Assembly: GCF_036785885.1 (NCBI RefSeq)
Contig: NC_092326.1
Location: 38,278,287-38,342,286 of the forward strand
Source: Coffea arabica
Taxonomy: Eukaryota; Streptophyta; Magnoliopsida; Gentianales; Rubiaceae
Direction: 5' to 3'
Length of the DNA: 64,000 bases
This document shows positions 11,940 to 24,133 of this stretch, piece after piece. How positions within the stretch are numbered: the first letter of the stretch is position 1; every line of letters begins with the position of its first letter. The notes under the pieces were generated by a model. The model was not told the origin of the DNA, did not search any database, and saw only the letters and a list, made by a program, of their open reading frames with translations. The position numbers were made by a program, and so were the translations under genes.

Positions 11940-12390
11940 CTCGAATAAATCAGGTTAGGCCACAGAATCCTGCGTATGTATCTGTCCCAGAACATACACA
12001 CACACAGAGGTTCGCCACATCTGCCGATACCTATACGTATCGGCTGAGTCGTAATTGAAACGGAGGGGATCAGCACGATACCGATCCCCAAATTGCGAAT
12101 ATTATCATATCCGTGACGACTCGCTCTGACTCCACTGATATTGCCCGATTCGAATCCGTGATGCATGATATCATTCGATATATCTGAGTCAACTCGGAGT
12201 CGACTCGGATATTTTTTTAAATTGCGTATTTTTTAGTATTTTTTAATTTTAGTAATTTTTTCAAAATTTTTGAAAACTTTTATATGTTATAATGTACGTA
12301 TCACCCGATATTCAATCGATATATCGCGACGAATATGGAACCATCGAAACCGCGATGCGACCGTGACGGCGAACCATGACACAGAGTCTG
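11940..12390. repeat. Unclassified dispersed repeat rich in ATCG/CGAT words
   Basis: The segment is unlike the neighbouring AT-rich DNA. It is full of short near-palindromic words such as CGATACCTATACGTATCGG, GATATCATTCGATATATC and GAGTCAACTCGGAGTCGACT, with the same motifs at both ends in opposite sense. This resembles non-autonomous DNA elements common in plants. No target duplication was found and the ends are approximate. Confidence 0.4.
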
Positions 12391-13984
12391 ATGGGTCTTC
12401 ACTTTTATTTGGAGGTGGATGTTCATCAAGGCCTTTTAGATCAGTATCATGACCTGGACAACCACTATTTTACTTGCTTTTTCATTTTTAAACATTTTAA
12501 AGATTTTCTCTTTGAGATATTATCAGCTGAGTTTTCTGTACCTAGTGTCCTATGACAAAACAAATGATGCAAAGTCTCCATTTACCTTCTCCTAGAAGGG
12601 ATCTCTATCTTTTTTCTGTTTGAGTAACTGAGAAAATCTCTCACAGTTTCAGCGTACATATCTAATTTACCACTGTGGTAGTGTCACAGTTGCCTACGTT
12701 CAGCGAATGGTGGGGTTTCAATTGAATGTGGAATAGACCCTCTAACACACTCTTAACTCAGGCGCCCACATGGATGAATGAAGCCAACTAATTCATCAAG
12801 ACCAAGAGTGGCCGATATACCTATTTGCCACTTTTTAGGCTGCATTCAATAAATCTGCAAAAATTAAAGTTTAAAATTTGAATTCACTGAGTTATCAGAT
12901 TGTTAAATGTTAAATCTAATATATTTGAACATATATGATATTAAGTGACGAGTGAATAATTTATCACTTATTTTTTAGAGCAAGTTTTGTCTAAAAATTT
13001 AGTGTTATTTAATTGATTCAACTGTTCTATTTTTGTTTATCAAATGCATCTATACATATTAAGATCTGAACTCATTAATTTACTTTTGGTTACTGTCTCC
13101 TGCTTTTGGTTTGCTTTACCTCTTCAGATTTTGTGAAACCAATTAAGCATCAAGACTAGAAAAACCCTATGAGCTAGTAATGTCCTTGAGCAGAAATCTG
13201 TAACTTGGATCTTTAACATTCATAAATCATAGATGCTAGTTCAAAATATGCCCACTAGAAAGTGCTCTACATCGTTGTTACAAGTACGCAGTCAATTGAT
13301 ACCCCTTGATGTCCAATTTTTTTATTTTTTATTTTTTTGAGGAATTGATGTCCAGTATTAGTCCGTCAAAATTGTTTATGTATGACCAGATTCCTTTGAA
13401 AAAAGAAGGGTCAGAAACGCTTGACTGAGGTGCCAGTTCACCTTCATCCATTCAAATCCAGCAACTTTATGCTATGCCAAAAAAAGACTAGCTAGATCGG
13501 AATTCTGTGCTCTTACTCTAGCTTTTGGCCCCCTTCCTTCGATTATTTTAGAGAATACATCAATTATGGTAAAGAAAGAAAAGCGGGTATAATAGCACGA
13601 TCTTGCTTCTATTCTTGATAGTTCGTACACAGCACAGCACCATAGGTAATTAAAAACTTGTGTTGCACTTTTTATGGCTGTGTGTATTCTGCGCTCAGCC
13701 TTAGTTAATTTCTGGTGAAGGAAAGCTGAATTTGACAAAGATCACGGGGACAAGGCAAGGGTGGTCTCACCATTCCTTTTTTCTGTGGTCATTTCACTTG
13801 TCAAAGAAGAATGACGCAGCCAAGAAGGAAAAGAAGAATGACAATTATTGTGAAGTAGTAGTACAGGAGTAAACGTTAAAGGAACTGTCCTAAAGATCTT
13901 CACATTCATTCTCTAGGCAAGCTAACAAATAAGAACTTGCTGATTAAATTTATTTTTGTGGTGAAAAAATATCTAGATATTTAC
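12391..13984. other. Intergenic, no gene seen
   Basis: No supported gene or complete element. A segment near 12837-13060 resembles part of the MITE family at 30198-30901 (TCAATAAATCTGCAAA, GAGTTATCAGATTG) but lacks clear ends. Confidence 0.4.
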
Positions 13985-14640
13985 ATCCTGTTAAGAAGAA
14001 AAGAGTTTGGGGAAAAAAAACATTTTTAGTGAGTATATCAATTAGTTGATCTTCAGATTTTATAAACGGAAGGTGTATCACTCTATATTTTCAAGATTTT
14101 GTTAAATGATGTGCCGACCAACCTCTACATGTTTAGTTCGATCATTGTGAACTGGATTTTGAGAAATGTCAATGGTTGTTTTATTATCACAAAACAAATC
14201 TCTTTCAAAAGTTGGAACAAGATCGATATCGATAAGCAGCTTCTTAAGCCAAAAAAGTTCACACAACCTTTGGTCATCTCTCTGAACTTCGCTTCTGCAC
14301 TAGAAAGAGCAGCAACCACTCTCCGTCTCTTGTTTCTCCTTGTAACTAAATTGCCACCTACACATGTAAAGTAGTCTCAAGTCGATTTTTGATCGGTAGA
14401 GTCTCCTGCTTAATCAGCATCTGTATAGCCTCGAATATTGAGCTGATTATTCTTAGAAAACAAAAGGTTTCTTTCAGGTGAATCCTTCAAATATCAAAGG
14501 ATCCAAATCATGGATTCCATATGCCTTACTACACCAACAGCATAAGTAACATCAGGACGTGTATGAAAAACATAAATCAACTTACCGAATAATAATCTAT
14601 GATATCTTTCGCTATCAGTCGGCTTCACATTCTACTGTGG
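13985..14640 (-). mobile_element. Ty1/copia retroelement fossil (pol 3' region)
   Basis: The minus strand holds fragments recognisable as the end of the reverse transcriptase and the RNase H part of a Ty1/copia polyprotein, in the usual order. No LTRs, integrase or gag are visible nearby. The copy is a broken, old remnant with many interruptions. Confidence 0.7.
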
Positions 14641-17200
14641 TTGTGACATTTGTTATCTAGATTCATGATTCGCCATATTCTAGTTACCGGCCATTGGGAA
14701 CATATTGGATTCCAACTTCATTAAGCCAATTATTTCTATATGGGAAAGATAGGTTCCAACTAATTTTTCTTGATCATTGCTATCTGCCTTTGCATTGGTT
14801 GATCAAAAATTTTAACACTACAATAGCTAATCCATTGAAAAAAGGATCATCTCAAAATATTAACACCGCATTAGCATGGAATAAACACAAGAACTTGTGG
14901 CATATAACTATCAATTGAACAAGTTAAACATTAGTAGAGAACAAGAGGCATATAAAGTACAGTCACAGGGAGACTGTTCTTTTCTTCTTTTAGCTGACTT
15001 TAGAACACCACTGATTTAATGCCGCTACGTAGAAAGCTTGTTCCTCGACCTTTTCCATCATAGCAGAGAACTTTTCTTTTGGACCACACATTATACTTTG
15101 CAACAAACCTCAAGCTTTGACCTGAAAGTCTTGTTGATTTAAAATTCATTGAATATGGAGTAATGGATTCCACTTGGGTATTACTGTTGTTACCCCAATC
15201 CAAATATCTGAGTTGTCTTTGAACAAGACAAATTTTCAAAGGTGCAGAGGGAATCTATTTTTTTTTCATGTGATTTTTCACCAACCCTTTTGGATACACC
15301 TTTTTCAAAGTTGATATCTGCGAAATGATCACCTTCACCCTTTTTTTTTTAACGAAACAAGAACTAAATTTAACTATTATCTATAGGCTATACAAAACTA
15401 ACGTGCTTAAGTAATGCAGTGACTACTTACCTTGTATACGGAGGTTTCTTTTTGGTTCTTTCTTTTTGATCATACAAGCATAGAGTTCATTATATTTAAG
15501 GGTAGGCTAGTTAATTTATTTAAGGATACCACTAATTATATGGAAACAATAATCTTCTAAAGAGATGATAATTTTTTTTTCAAACTTTAGAGACCCAAAT
15601 TGCAAGAATGTATGGAATCAACACCCCTTAGTGTTTAAACAGGCAAATCTTCTGCAGAAACTAATGATTAGAAGACTCAGGCAAATTAGTATTTAGGATT
15701 AATTCCCTATTCCAAATAGTATATCTGACGATCACTTGGCCCTTGTCATCATTCATTCACATCAAATCATTTCTTGTGCCTATAGGATAACACGTAGCTT
15801 GATAGCCTACAAGTCTTAGAATTATGGAGCAAACCAGAGAGACCCACAGGCTTAGGATTCTCCATCAATATTGTTTGGGTGAACCACACGACAAAACCCT
15901 CAAAAGATAGATTCCTCATTTTGCCTCATTGTCAGATTGAATTAATCAGCACAATAAGATTTTTAATTTTCATTAATAGTAGTAATTTTTAAAATTTTCA
16001 TTAATAGTACGTATGATGAACTTAGCAACCTCATATTGAATCCAATTTTGGCGTGCGAGGAACCCTTTTGTATTGTTTCACAAGCATAGTATGCCCTTGC
16101 TCAAATCTATATCTTTCTCCACAATCATGAACTTCATTTATATCTGTGGAGATATATTTGTGTGTTCATATGTTTCTATCAAAATATTGCTTTTATTGAT
16201 AGGGCACATATGCTGTGTTTTTGCAATATGTGCATCTAAAATGACAAAGAAATTAGGTCCGAATGCAATGCGAGGTTTCCTAGATTCAATTTATTGTATC
16301 ACATTCGCGAGAATAGAAAATTGTAGGAGTTAGTTAGTTTGATCTAGTTTTAGACAACAGGGGGCCTAATCAAGAATTGCATATTTGTTGAGGGTGGAAT
16401 TTGTCATAAATCATATTTATTGCGATTGCCTCTCAATTTGAAGGAATCTGGTTGACTCCTGTTCGGGAGGCAACAGACAAGGCACATACATTCTCAGAGC
16501 TGATGAATTGAATTTTCTTATAATAATTAATGTGTTCAATGGTCACCACCAGTTCTGGACAAATCCACATTCCTGCTGTACAAATATCCCAGGTACGGAA
16601 AAGAAAAAGTGCAGACCATGGAAGTTGGGCAAAGGTTAATAGGGACTGAAAGTGAAAAGGATAGCTTGAGAGGGAGGTAAATTTTTAAACATGCTTTTGC
16701 ACTATTATTGCACGAGTACTAATAAAGTAATAATGTTAGCTTCACCAAATTAAGGTTTTTTATATGGTAGGAATTAGGATTTTAGGATGTCAAAGCCTGT
16801 TTATGGGTAATGGCAATCACAAGTCTCGAATTTCTAGCATTTCTTTTCAATATCTCTTTGGAATTGAAATTTCCAGGGCTCAAAAAATAAATTTAAAACA
16901 TAGCATGACACATGGGCATACAAATTTTTTCCGTGATACTCTTAGCCAAGATAGCTGATTGTCATCATGATAGGAAGCACACCGTTATTAAAATGATTTT
17001 AGGGCGACAAAGTGTTACTCACGCCTAATTTCTGCAAGGTTAGTGTAATTAAATCCATTTTGGAAAAGGTCGGATTGGGTGATACGGAGGATGGAAATTA
17101 AGTAAGAAGTTCCAAATTCGAAATCTCTGATTTACACTAAAAAAGGGGCTTATTTTTTGAAGGAAATATTAGATTGAATGATAACGTGGGAGGAAGGATT
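14641..17200. other. Intergenic, no gene seen
   Basis: Several open frames of 60-90 codons occur, for example at 15000-15239 (-) and 16073-16333 (+), but none matches a family or shows splice context. Short duplicated motifs occur at 15960-16010. The rest is anonymous AT-rich DNA. Confidence 0.4.
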
Positions 17201-17216
17201 GTAATTTGTAAGTAAA

Positions 17217-17384
17217 TTTTTTTTTTTTCACCTAGGGGTGTCCCGGCTTGCGGCCCGACTAATCTCCTAGGACTCGAGAGAAGGCGTCCAACCTGAACTC
17301 CGAGCGAGGTACTCCGGGGACTCAAATCGTGGTCGACATATTCTAAAGAGGGATACCGAACCACTCGAGCCATCCAGAAGAGGC
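17217..17384 (-). mobile_element. tRNA-derived SINE (Au-like) with 16-bp target duplication
   Basis: Read on the minus strand it starts near GGATGGCTCGAGTGGTTCGG (A-box region), contains a B-box-like part (CACGATTTGAGTCCC), then GGAGATTAGTCGGGC and GGGACACCCCTAGGTG, and ends in an A-run. The tail words ATTAGTCGGG and GGACACC are those of plant Au-type SINEs. It is flanked by a perfect 16-bp direct repeat, GTAATTTGTAAGTAAA, at 17201-17216 and 17385-17400. The intact duplication implies a fairly recent insertion. Confidence 0.9.
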
Positions 17385-17538
17385 GTAATTTGTAAGTAAA
17401 GACTATTCCAATTTTGAGTGTATATAATACTTGGAATGGGAAAGCGCACTTGGAATGGTTTTAGAGTATGATGAGGCCATCAGAGGAAGAAAGGGTCGTC
17501 GGAGCACTCAAAAAAACAGCAACACATGTGAGGACAAA

Positions 17539-17636
17539 TCAAGGTCACCAATTTGACCATGGGACAATTACTACCAAACATCCCTGTTCAAGGTCACCAA
17601 TTTGACCATAGGACAGTTTGTACCAACATCCATGTT
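17539..17636. repeat. Short tandem duplication, period about 49 bp
   Basis: CAAGGTCACCAATTTGACCAT occurs twice, each followed by GGACA, a variable stretch, ACCAA and CATCC, with few differences between the units. Confidence 0.7.
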
Positions 17637-18060
17637 CAGCAGCAACAAAAATCCTCAAACTTCTAGAATAGGCATTACTCCAAGAAGCCAAGCAGGTCAG
17701 CTACAAGTAACTCGGGCTATCAGAGAAAGGAAGACAGGGATTCTAATGCAAGATCCTGCAGAAGCAGTGATGCTTGCTCTAATTAAAGCAGCTGAACAAG
17801 GATGGAGAAACATACAAATAGAAGTGGAGAACCAATAGCTTAGCTGCTTACACACACAGATTCAGCAGCTAAACTCCAAGCCAAGTCGAACAGCAACATT
17901 CATTGAAGATATCAAGTCCCACGGTAGCTTACTGTTTTCACAGTGCTCCTTTTGTTTTTGCGCACAGATAGATTAGATCATGCTACATCTTTTAGCATCT
18001 ATAATGCTTTAGGCATATGGATTGGTGAAGATTGGGTTAATCCTGTCCTTCACTACTAAC
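17602..18060 (+). pseudogene. RNase H-like (LINE-associated type) domain remnant
   Basis: The frame from 17602 includes AEAVMLALIKAAEQGW followed by IQIEVENQ, which fits the acidic strand-helix-strand part of plant RVT_3-type RNase H domains. Further on, in changed frames, come a PSRTATFIEDI-like and an EDWVNP-like segment. Coding is interrupted several times. The source is probably a LINE or a stand-alone RNase H-like gene copy. Weak evidence. Confidence 0.4.
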
Positions 18061-18185
18061 AGCACATCTTGTATAGTTGATTGGACCTTCATCCACAAAT
18101 CTTTGGACCGTTGTCTAGATATTGTACATTTTGTCATCATCAATATAACTATCGTTTGGGGAAAAGTATTTCGTTTGGAACACTA

Positions 18186-18692
18186 GGTGTGTTTGGATTA
18201 GATGTTTTTGAAAGTGTTTTGATGATATAGCTATCGTTTCGAGGAAAAGTATTTCGTTTAAATTAGTTATTTTTAAAGATGTTTTTAAAATATTTTATTA
18301 TAGTAATATATATGAAAAACTTTTTACTTCTAATGTTTTTAAGGGTGTTTTACCCACCATTAATCCTCAAGTTACCACTCTCTATTTATTTTGCCGTTTA
18401 TGAAACTTGCAAGAAAGCTTTGTCCCATGAGAAAAGAAAAAAATCCTCCAGCACATGCGGCCTTAGGGTCTGAGGAAGGATGAGAGGAGAAAAAGGAAGG
18501 GGGAGGTGAGTGGTGGTGTGTTAGGTGGAAGGAGAAAATGTGGTAGATTTTTTTTTTTTTTTTTGGTATATTTGTTAGTTATTTTTGAGGTATTGTATGA
18601 ACTGTATTTTTGGAGTTGTTTTTATTTGTCTATTACTGTAACATTGTATTTGAAAAATTAGTTTGTAAAAAGCAGGAGAATCCAAGCACAGT
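18186..18692. mobile_element. MITE-like element with GTTTGGAT/ATCCAAGC ends
   Basis: It begins GTGTTTGGATTAGATGTTTTTG and ends GAATCCAAGCACA. The inner flanks (TTTTTAAAATATTTTATTATAGTA; TTTTATTTGTCTATTACTG) match the family at 48538-48738. The middle (18360-18540) is unrelated sequence, so it may be a longer relative or carry an insertion. Confidence 0.6.
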
Positions 18693-19439
18693 TATAAAGA
18701 TTGTCTATCATACTTAAAGGTACATTACATAATTATGACGTAATTAATATGTATAAGTTCAAATAAATAGTAACTGAACAAAAATGTTTCAAAATTATGT
18801 AAATAATTTTTAATAAATTATATAATCTGTTCAAAAAGTGTCACGCCTTTATATAATCCTGCAAATAAAGATTTTGATGTAGTTTGTGCTAAACGTAGTC
18901 AAATAACCATTTCATTGCATCTTATTAAGGATTTTCTTGGACCTTAAAACAATCTATATGGATGCATTATGGCGGAAGGAAAAGGCAAAGCTCAGTTTGT
19001 AAACCCCTCGAAACCATTTTATTCATCGTTCAAAGCTAAACTTCCAAGTCCCATTACATAATTCAAAGCTAAATTACATTACTGCTGATGCCATTTCTGG
19101 TCACAGAAACAATGGAAGCCTCATATTTTTTATGCCTCTACACCTTTTTAAATGCCTCACAAAGTCATAATGCAATCTTGTTATACCATGGCATGGAGCA
19201 ATTTTTCCTCCTGCAAGGGGAATTACCCATGATAATCACTTTCATATTTCCACATTTTCACTTTTTTAGGTTATATATTTACGTACGCGGCTTTCTTAAT
19301 TGCCTCTGCATTGTGCAAATTTGATTAATTTTGCAATTCATTTATGAGTGTGTTGCATCCGTGAAAAAGATCATTTCTTTCGATGAAGAGGGGCCCGCCT
19401 TTTCATATACCTACGTCTAAGATTATGAATGACAATAAC
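18693..19439. other. Intergenic, no gene seen
   Basis: Anonymous AT-rich sequence. A 78-codon frame at 19088-19324 has no recognisable features. Confidence 0.4.
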
Positions 19440-19800
19440 GATAGATGGCCATGGGCACCCGCCCGACGAGGGGCTAATGGTGTGAGGGATGGGGAGGGGT
19501 GGGACGGAATTCCCCCACTCCGGTTTAGAAACGGGGTGGGAGAGTATACTCCCGCCCCGCCACCGGTAAAAAAATAAATATATAATTAAATAAATATATT
19601 TATATAATTATATATAATATTTAATTTAATTAGTTACAAATTTATGATAATAATATTATTAGTTATATTTATTATATAATGTATATTAGTATATGTAATA
19701 TAATTAATATTATCAATTATATTAATAATTATATATGTTTACTAATAGAAATTATTAATTAGTTATACTAAATTTACTAATATTTCAGTAATTAAACGAC
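19440..19800. mobile_element. Partial copy of the hAT-like element B family
   Basis: From the GC-rich block (GGCTAATGGTG..GGGGTGGG..CGCCCCGCC) through the AT-rich body (AATTAGTTACAAATTTATGA, TATTATCAATTAT, AAATTATTAATTAGTTATA) it matches element B at 27560-29308 in the same orientation. It stops abruptly near 19800, so the right end is missing. The left terminal repeat is altered (GATGGCCATGGG instead of GGATGGCAATGAGG). Confidence 0.7.
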
Positions 19801-19918
19801 AGGAATAAGTAATCAAGAAAAAAAGAAGAAGAAGAAGCAGTAATCAAGTAATGGAACAAATACATTAATTGAAATACCATATAAAAAAAAAAAGGAAAAA
19901 AAATCAACATTAGTTCTT

Positions 19919-20578
19919 CTAGCTTCTCAGTTTCTTTCCCCGTTTTTCTCCCTTGAAATGTTCGAATTTCCCCTCTTCCTCTTCGTCTTCCTCCTTCTCT
20001 GCCTTTTTCTTCCATTCCTTCGGATGAAATCTGTACACTATTCGTCCTCTGGCGGGATCATAACGACCTAGTTCAACTTTGACTACGTCTCCGGGCAATA
20101 TCAATATCCGATTCGTCCGCATCTTCCCTGAACCATAACCTATAATTGGACCCACATTTCTAATCGGAACGAGGGCCTTTCCTAATAGATACCCAAGAAC
20201 CATGTCTTCTGCTACCCCCGGATCCCTTTTATCTACCAAATTCAGTAAATTGACCCGGAACATGCCATTGGAAAGCGACTCCACGATTTGACCCAGATGA
20301 ATCCATTTTAATTCGTCGGGATTCGCCTGATCAGCGGACCAGCCTGTCTTTTCCTTTCTTTTAGCTTCTATTACCGGTCTGCCTCGAGATGTCAGTGTTA
20401 ATTTGCCCGACCACCCTCCACCGCCACCGCAACTGCGGGTCGGGTCAAATAGTGAAACAGCGTTTGAGAGACGTTTGATGTTTAGGTTTTGAAGGTTGAG
20501 TAGCGTTGGCAGTGTAATTTGGTTGGAAACAGGGTACAGAATTGAATGAGTTTTCGGGGCAATTGTACAGAATTCCAT
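19919..20578 (-). CDS. Organellar translation initiation factor IF-1-like protein, nuclear-encoded
   Basis: Single-exon frame of 219 residues. IF-1 is an OB-fold protein that binds the ribosomal A site during initiation in plastids and mitochondria; many angiosperms carry infA in the nucleus. Residues 1-80 look like an organelle transit peptide (Ser/Asn/Leu-rich, Gly run at 51-55). The IF-1 core starts at 91 with [19 protein letters not shown] and ends with [19 protein letters not shown] then RIVYRFH near 185. The core is about 32 residues longer than normal: the strand MVLGYLLGK (126-134) is followed by IIGYGSGKM (145-153), as if that strand-turn were present twice. A charged tail rich in Lys and Glu (190-219) is also unusual. 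The start fits family N-termini and gives a plausible transit peptide. Plastid versus mitochondrial targeting is not settled. Confidence 0.85.
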   Translation of the reverse strand: MEFCTIAPKTHSILYPVSNQITLPTLLNLQNLNIKRLSNAVSLFDPTRSCGGGGGWSGKLTLTSRGRPVIEAKRKEKTGWSADQANPDELKWIHLGQIVESLSNGMFRVNLLNLVDKRDPGVAEDMVLGYLLGKALVPIRNVGPIIGYGSGKMRTNRILILPGDVVKVELGRYDPARGRIVYRFHPKEWKKKAEKEEDEEEEGKFEHFKGEKRGKKLRS

Positions 20579-22562
20579 GGCTGAAGACAGAAGAAGAAAG
20601 CCTCTGCCGGGCTTTTGGCGGCTGAGTTTTCCGGCGACTTTGGTATAACAGCGCTATAGGGAGGAATGAAATAAGTGAATAAACACGAAATTGATTTCAA
20701 ATCTGGGGTGAGTAATGGAGCCGACTTGATCTCGACCGTCCATCATTGATTTTGAAATGAATGGTCGAGATTGAGTCTTATCGCGTTGGTCCGTTTAATC
20801 TCAAACCGTCTACTGAACGGTGCGTTTCTTCTCTGGCCAACTGTAGGAGATCCGCATCCGTGAAAAAAATAGGAAAATTCCATTTTGCTACCTTTTTTGA
20901 CTAAAAAAAAAAAAAAAAGAAAACTAGATTTTTAGATATTATTATTGTCCAGCACGAATTGTTTAATAAAGTTGAGCTGCGAATTCTATAGGATTCCATG
21001 AGATGTGAAGTTTTAGCATGAAAAGTGAATTCATGTGCTACCTTATTAGCACATCTAAGAACCCATTTTACATCAGCAATATTTGCCTCTAATATGCAAG
21101 AGATTATGATGAGGAAGAGGTGTCATCACCCTTTTCGAACATAATTGGAAATTTTTAATTAGATCAATTGCCTCATGAGTTGCTAATACCTCAGCCATCT
21201 CCACTTGTGCTCGAAAATTCTTAGATTTTTAATCAAATCAATTACTTGCCGAATCACTGCTGCCTCAGCTATCTCCACTTGTATCCCATTATTAAAAAAA
21301 AAAAATTTTTTTTTTTACGGCAACAATAGCATTTCTATAAGGTAATCTATCATGATCTAGACTGTGTATAAGAAACTAATAGGTATAAGAATTTGAATAG
21401 ATCAAAGGGATGTTCTGATATCTCTTTTGAATTTTTTTTCATTGTAAGTGGGGTTCGAATTTCTGACCTATAGCCTAAAGAAGTCTCCCTTTGGTGACCA
21501 TCGAGCGTATCTAGTCAAAATGTATTGGTCAATTCTCACTTTGCACGGCCAACTTCTATGCCCGACACACACTAGAATTGAGTCATCAAAAAGTTCCACA
21601 TTAAACTAACTACATATAATGTAATGCCAATGGAAGTGGAATATGCTTAATTTTTTTGGGGATGCTTAAGCAAGGATGCCAAACTCCACTACTGTAAAAG
21701 AAGGATTATCCACGTATACTTGCAAATTGTTTGTATACTTGCAACATACGAATTGAGGTAAATATTGAATGTGTAAAGTGAAAATAGTCTTGATAAATAT
21801 TTATATATCTGGGCAAGTTTCATCTAACGACAAGTGGGATGTTGGTCACCAAGCTGCGAGGACTCTCGCCTTGTCAATATACATATTTTTGTATAATAGG
21901 AGTGCGATTATTGGAACAGTTTGACATTTTAGATGACTCCGTTACGAATGATCGTTCCCGTCACTTTGACACTTTAATCCAAACTATAAGGGGATCATGT
22001 ATAGCTTTTGAAACTATAGGGACTTATGTAAAAAAATATTAAATCACAGGGGATAAAGTGAAATTTGCCCCTAAAGATAATATTTGTACAAGCTTCTCGA
22101 ATCATCCACAGATCCCCTATATTTTCTAAAATTTATTAATAAAGTTTCTGCACTCTTCAATTGTCTTGTTCTATTTTCCTTACCTCGATAACTATAGACT
22201 TATTGGAGCAAGTTTTTGTCTAATGTTTCTTGTATGGGTGGTAGGTCCGATCTAGATATGGTCTTATATATACCAATACTAGTGGGTGGATTCTGGTATG
22301 ATTTTTGCATGGTCCGACACATACCACTCACATCACATGTTAATTGATTTTGTAATTTTTAGAGAGTTGAAACTCGAAAGCAATTAAACAGAGCAAAACG
22401 AAGATTTAAAAGTGTGTAATACACTTTGAATGTCCTACATCTTTCAAATAAAACGTTTGTAGAGGCATGGGTTTGAAATGAACTGCCCAGACTAAAAAAA
22501 AAAATGATTTATTTTCCATCATTTTAAAAATCTCAGCATTGAAAGAATCCAAGAATTTGAAA
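20579..22562. other. Intergenic upstream of IF-1
   Basis: It holds the IF-1 upstream region and anonymous AT-rich DNA with homopolymer runs (20905, 21295). No gene or complete element is seen. Confidence 0.45.
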
Positions 22563-22892
22563 CAGTGGCGGATTTAAGGTGGGAGCAGTGAGGACACGAG
22601 CCCCCACTGCCCTCCTTAAATTCCTATAATGTTCCCGTAAAATTTTAATATAATTTCAAGTGTGTCTCCGGAGTTTTAAAGAAGTGAAAAAATTACGTGG
22701 TCCTCTAAATTGATTCATGAATTAATATTCTAAAAGAATCAAAGTTTCATTTGAAATAACCTAAAAAGGGTTTTTTATTTTAACTTGTTGGTGAATATTT
22801 TTTTTTTTTGCTTAAAAAACTAGAAAAAGAGCAGATAAAAAATTTTAGTGTTACTTTTGTCCTCACTGAAAATTTTTTCTGGCTCGCCACTG
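22563..22892. mobile_element. hAT-type MITE with 8-bp target duplication
   Basis: It starts CAGTGGCGGATTTAAGG and ends CTGGCTCGCCACTG, giving an 8-bp perfect inverted end (CAGTGGCG). It is flanked by an identical 8-bp duplication, ATTTGAAA, at 22555-22562 and 22893-22900, diagnostic of hAT transposition. It is 330 bp and non-coding. Confidence 0.9.
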
Positions 22893-23405
22893 ATTTGAAA
22901 TCCGAGGAATCTTTCCCCACTTTGCCATGGTAGGAGAAAGCAGTGGTAAAGGAAGAAGCTTGAGAAAACTTCATTCTTCCAACCTTCTAGATTTCACAAA
23001 GAACTCCACTACTGTTTCCGAATTCTCCCGTCCAAACGTTGCACTAGAGAACACCACGAAGATTGGAAGGAGGAATCTTCAAATTTATCAGGCAATTTGA
23101 ATGTTCCTAGCAGAACTAGAAGCCTTTCTTTTCGAAATGGCCAAAGCAATTGTGAGAAAAAAAAAAAAAGAAGAAGTAGTATTGATACTCGACTTTTTCC
23201 TACGATAGGCACATCAAAAAGAGGGGCAGACCTACCTCCACTTTCTAATTTGCATGGAACTTTTTGCAGATAAAAAATTACACGTGCAGCTCTTAAAGAT
23301 AACCGGCCCATTGCTCATATTCTATTATTCTGTGTTCTTAGGGCATATCATAGAAGAATCCTGAATACTTTAGTCAATAAGAAAGAAAACATGGAAATTA
23401 AGAAA

Positions 23406-24101
23406 TCATGAGTCACCCCACTTGGCCATCAGTGACATGCAACAGGCTCCCAAAAGAAGTGAAAAATTGGCTCCGAATTGGACCCTGAAATCGGTTTGGA
23501 GCTTTGGATTCATGAAATCAGCTGCAAGAAGATCAACCAGTGCCATGTAAATCAGAATCCCAGATGATGCTGAATCCAGAACCCCTTGAACAACCAATGC
23601 TGTTGGGCTGTACTCATTGTACCGTTTTGATATCAGGATCCCAATGGCTATACCAGCTGGGGTTGTCAGGGAGAAAAACAGCACCATTGTAGTGATTGTT
23701 CTAGCCTTGAATTTTGCCTGTGAAAATCAGGGAAAGAGCAAGTATATATTTGCATCGATACCATTTATTTTAGGCACCGGCGGGAGCAAAGTTTGTGAGA
23801 AAAACGAAATGTGTACGAATATTCCAACAAAGCCCTTTTGCCTGCTTGATTTGTCTCGATAGAATCTCTAATAATAATACAATCAACAATTCCATTAATT
23901 GTAATAACAAATATATCTTGACGGAAAACACGACGGAGCACAATCTAATTAGTAAGACGTAGACATACCACCACGTCACGGGTTCGAGTTATTAAAAGAT
24001 AAGTGAAGTATGAGGGTTCCTTTTAACAAATTAAAAACAATATATCTCGACGTCATCAATGAGTCCATGATTGCATTGCGACAAAATAAGTAATTGAGGT
24101 C

Positions 24102-24133
<32 letters not shown>

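Noticed and set aside
15000-15239. Minus-strand 79-codon frame
   Set aside because: No recognisable motif, no flanking exon signals.
23930-24050. tRNA-like B-box (GGGTTCGAGTT) that might mark a SINE or tRNA gene
   Set aside because: No cloverleaf, no A-tail and no target duplication could be found.
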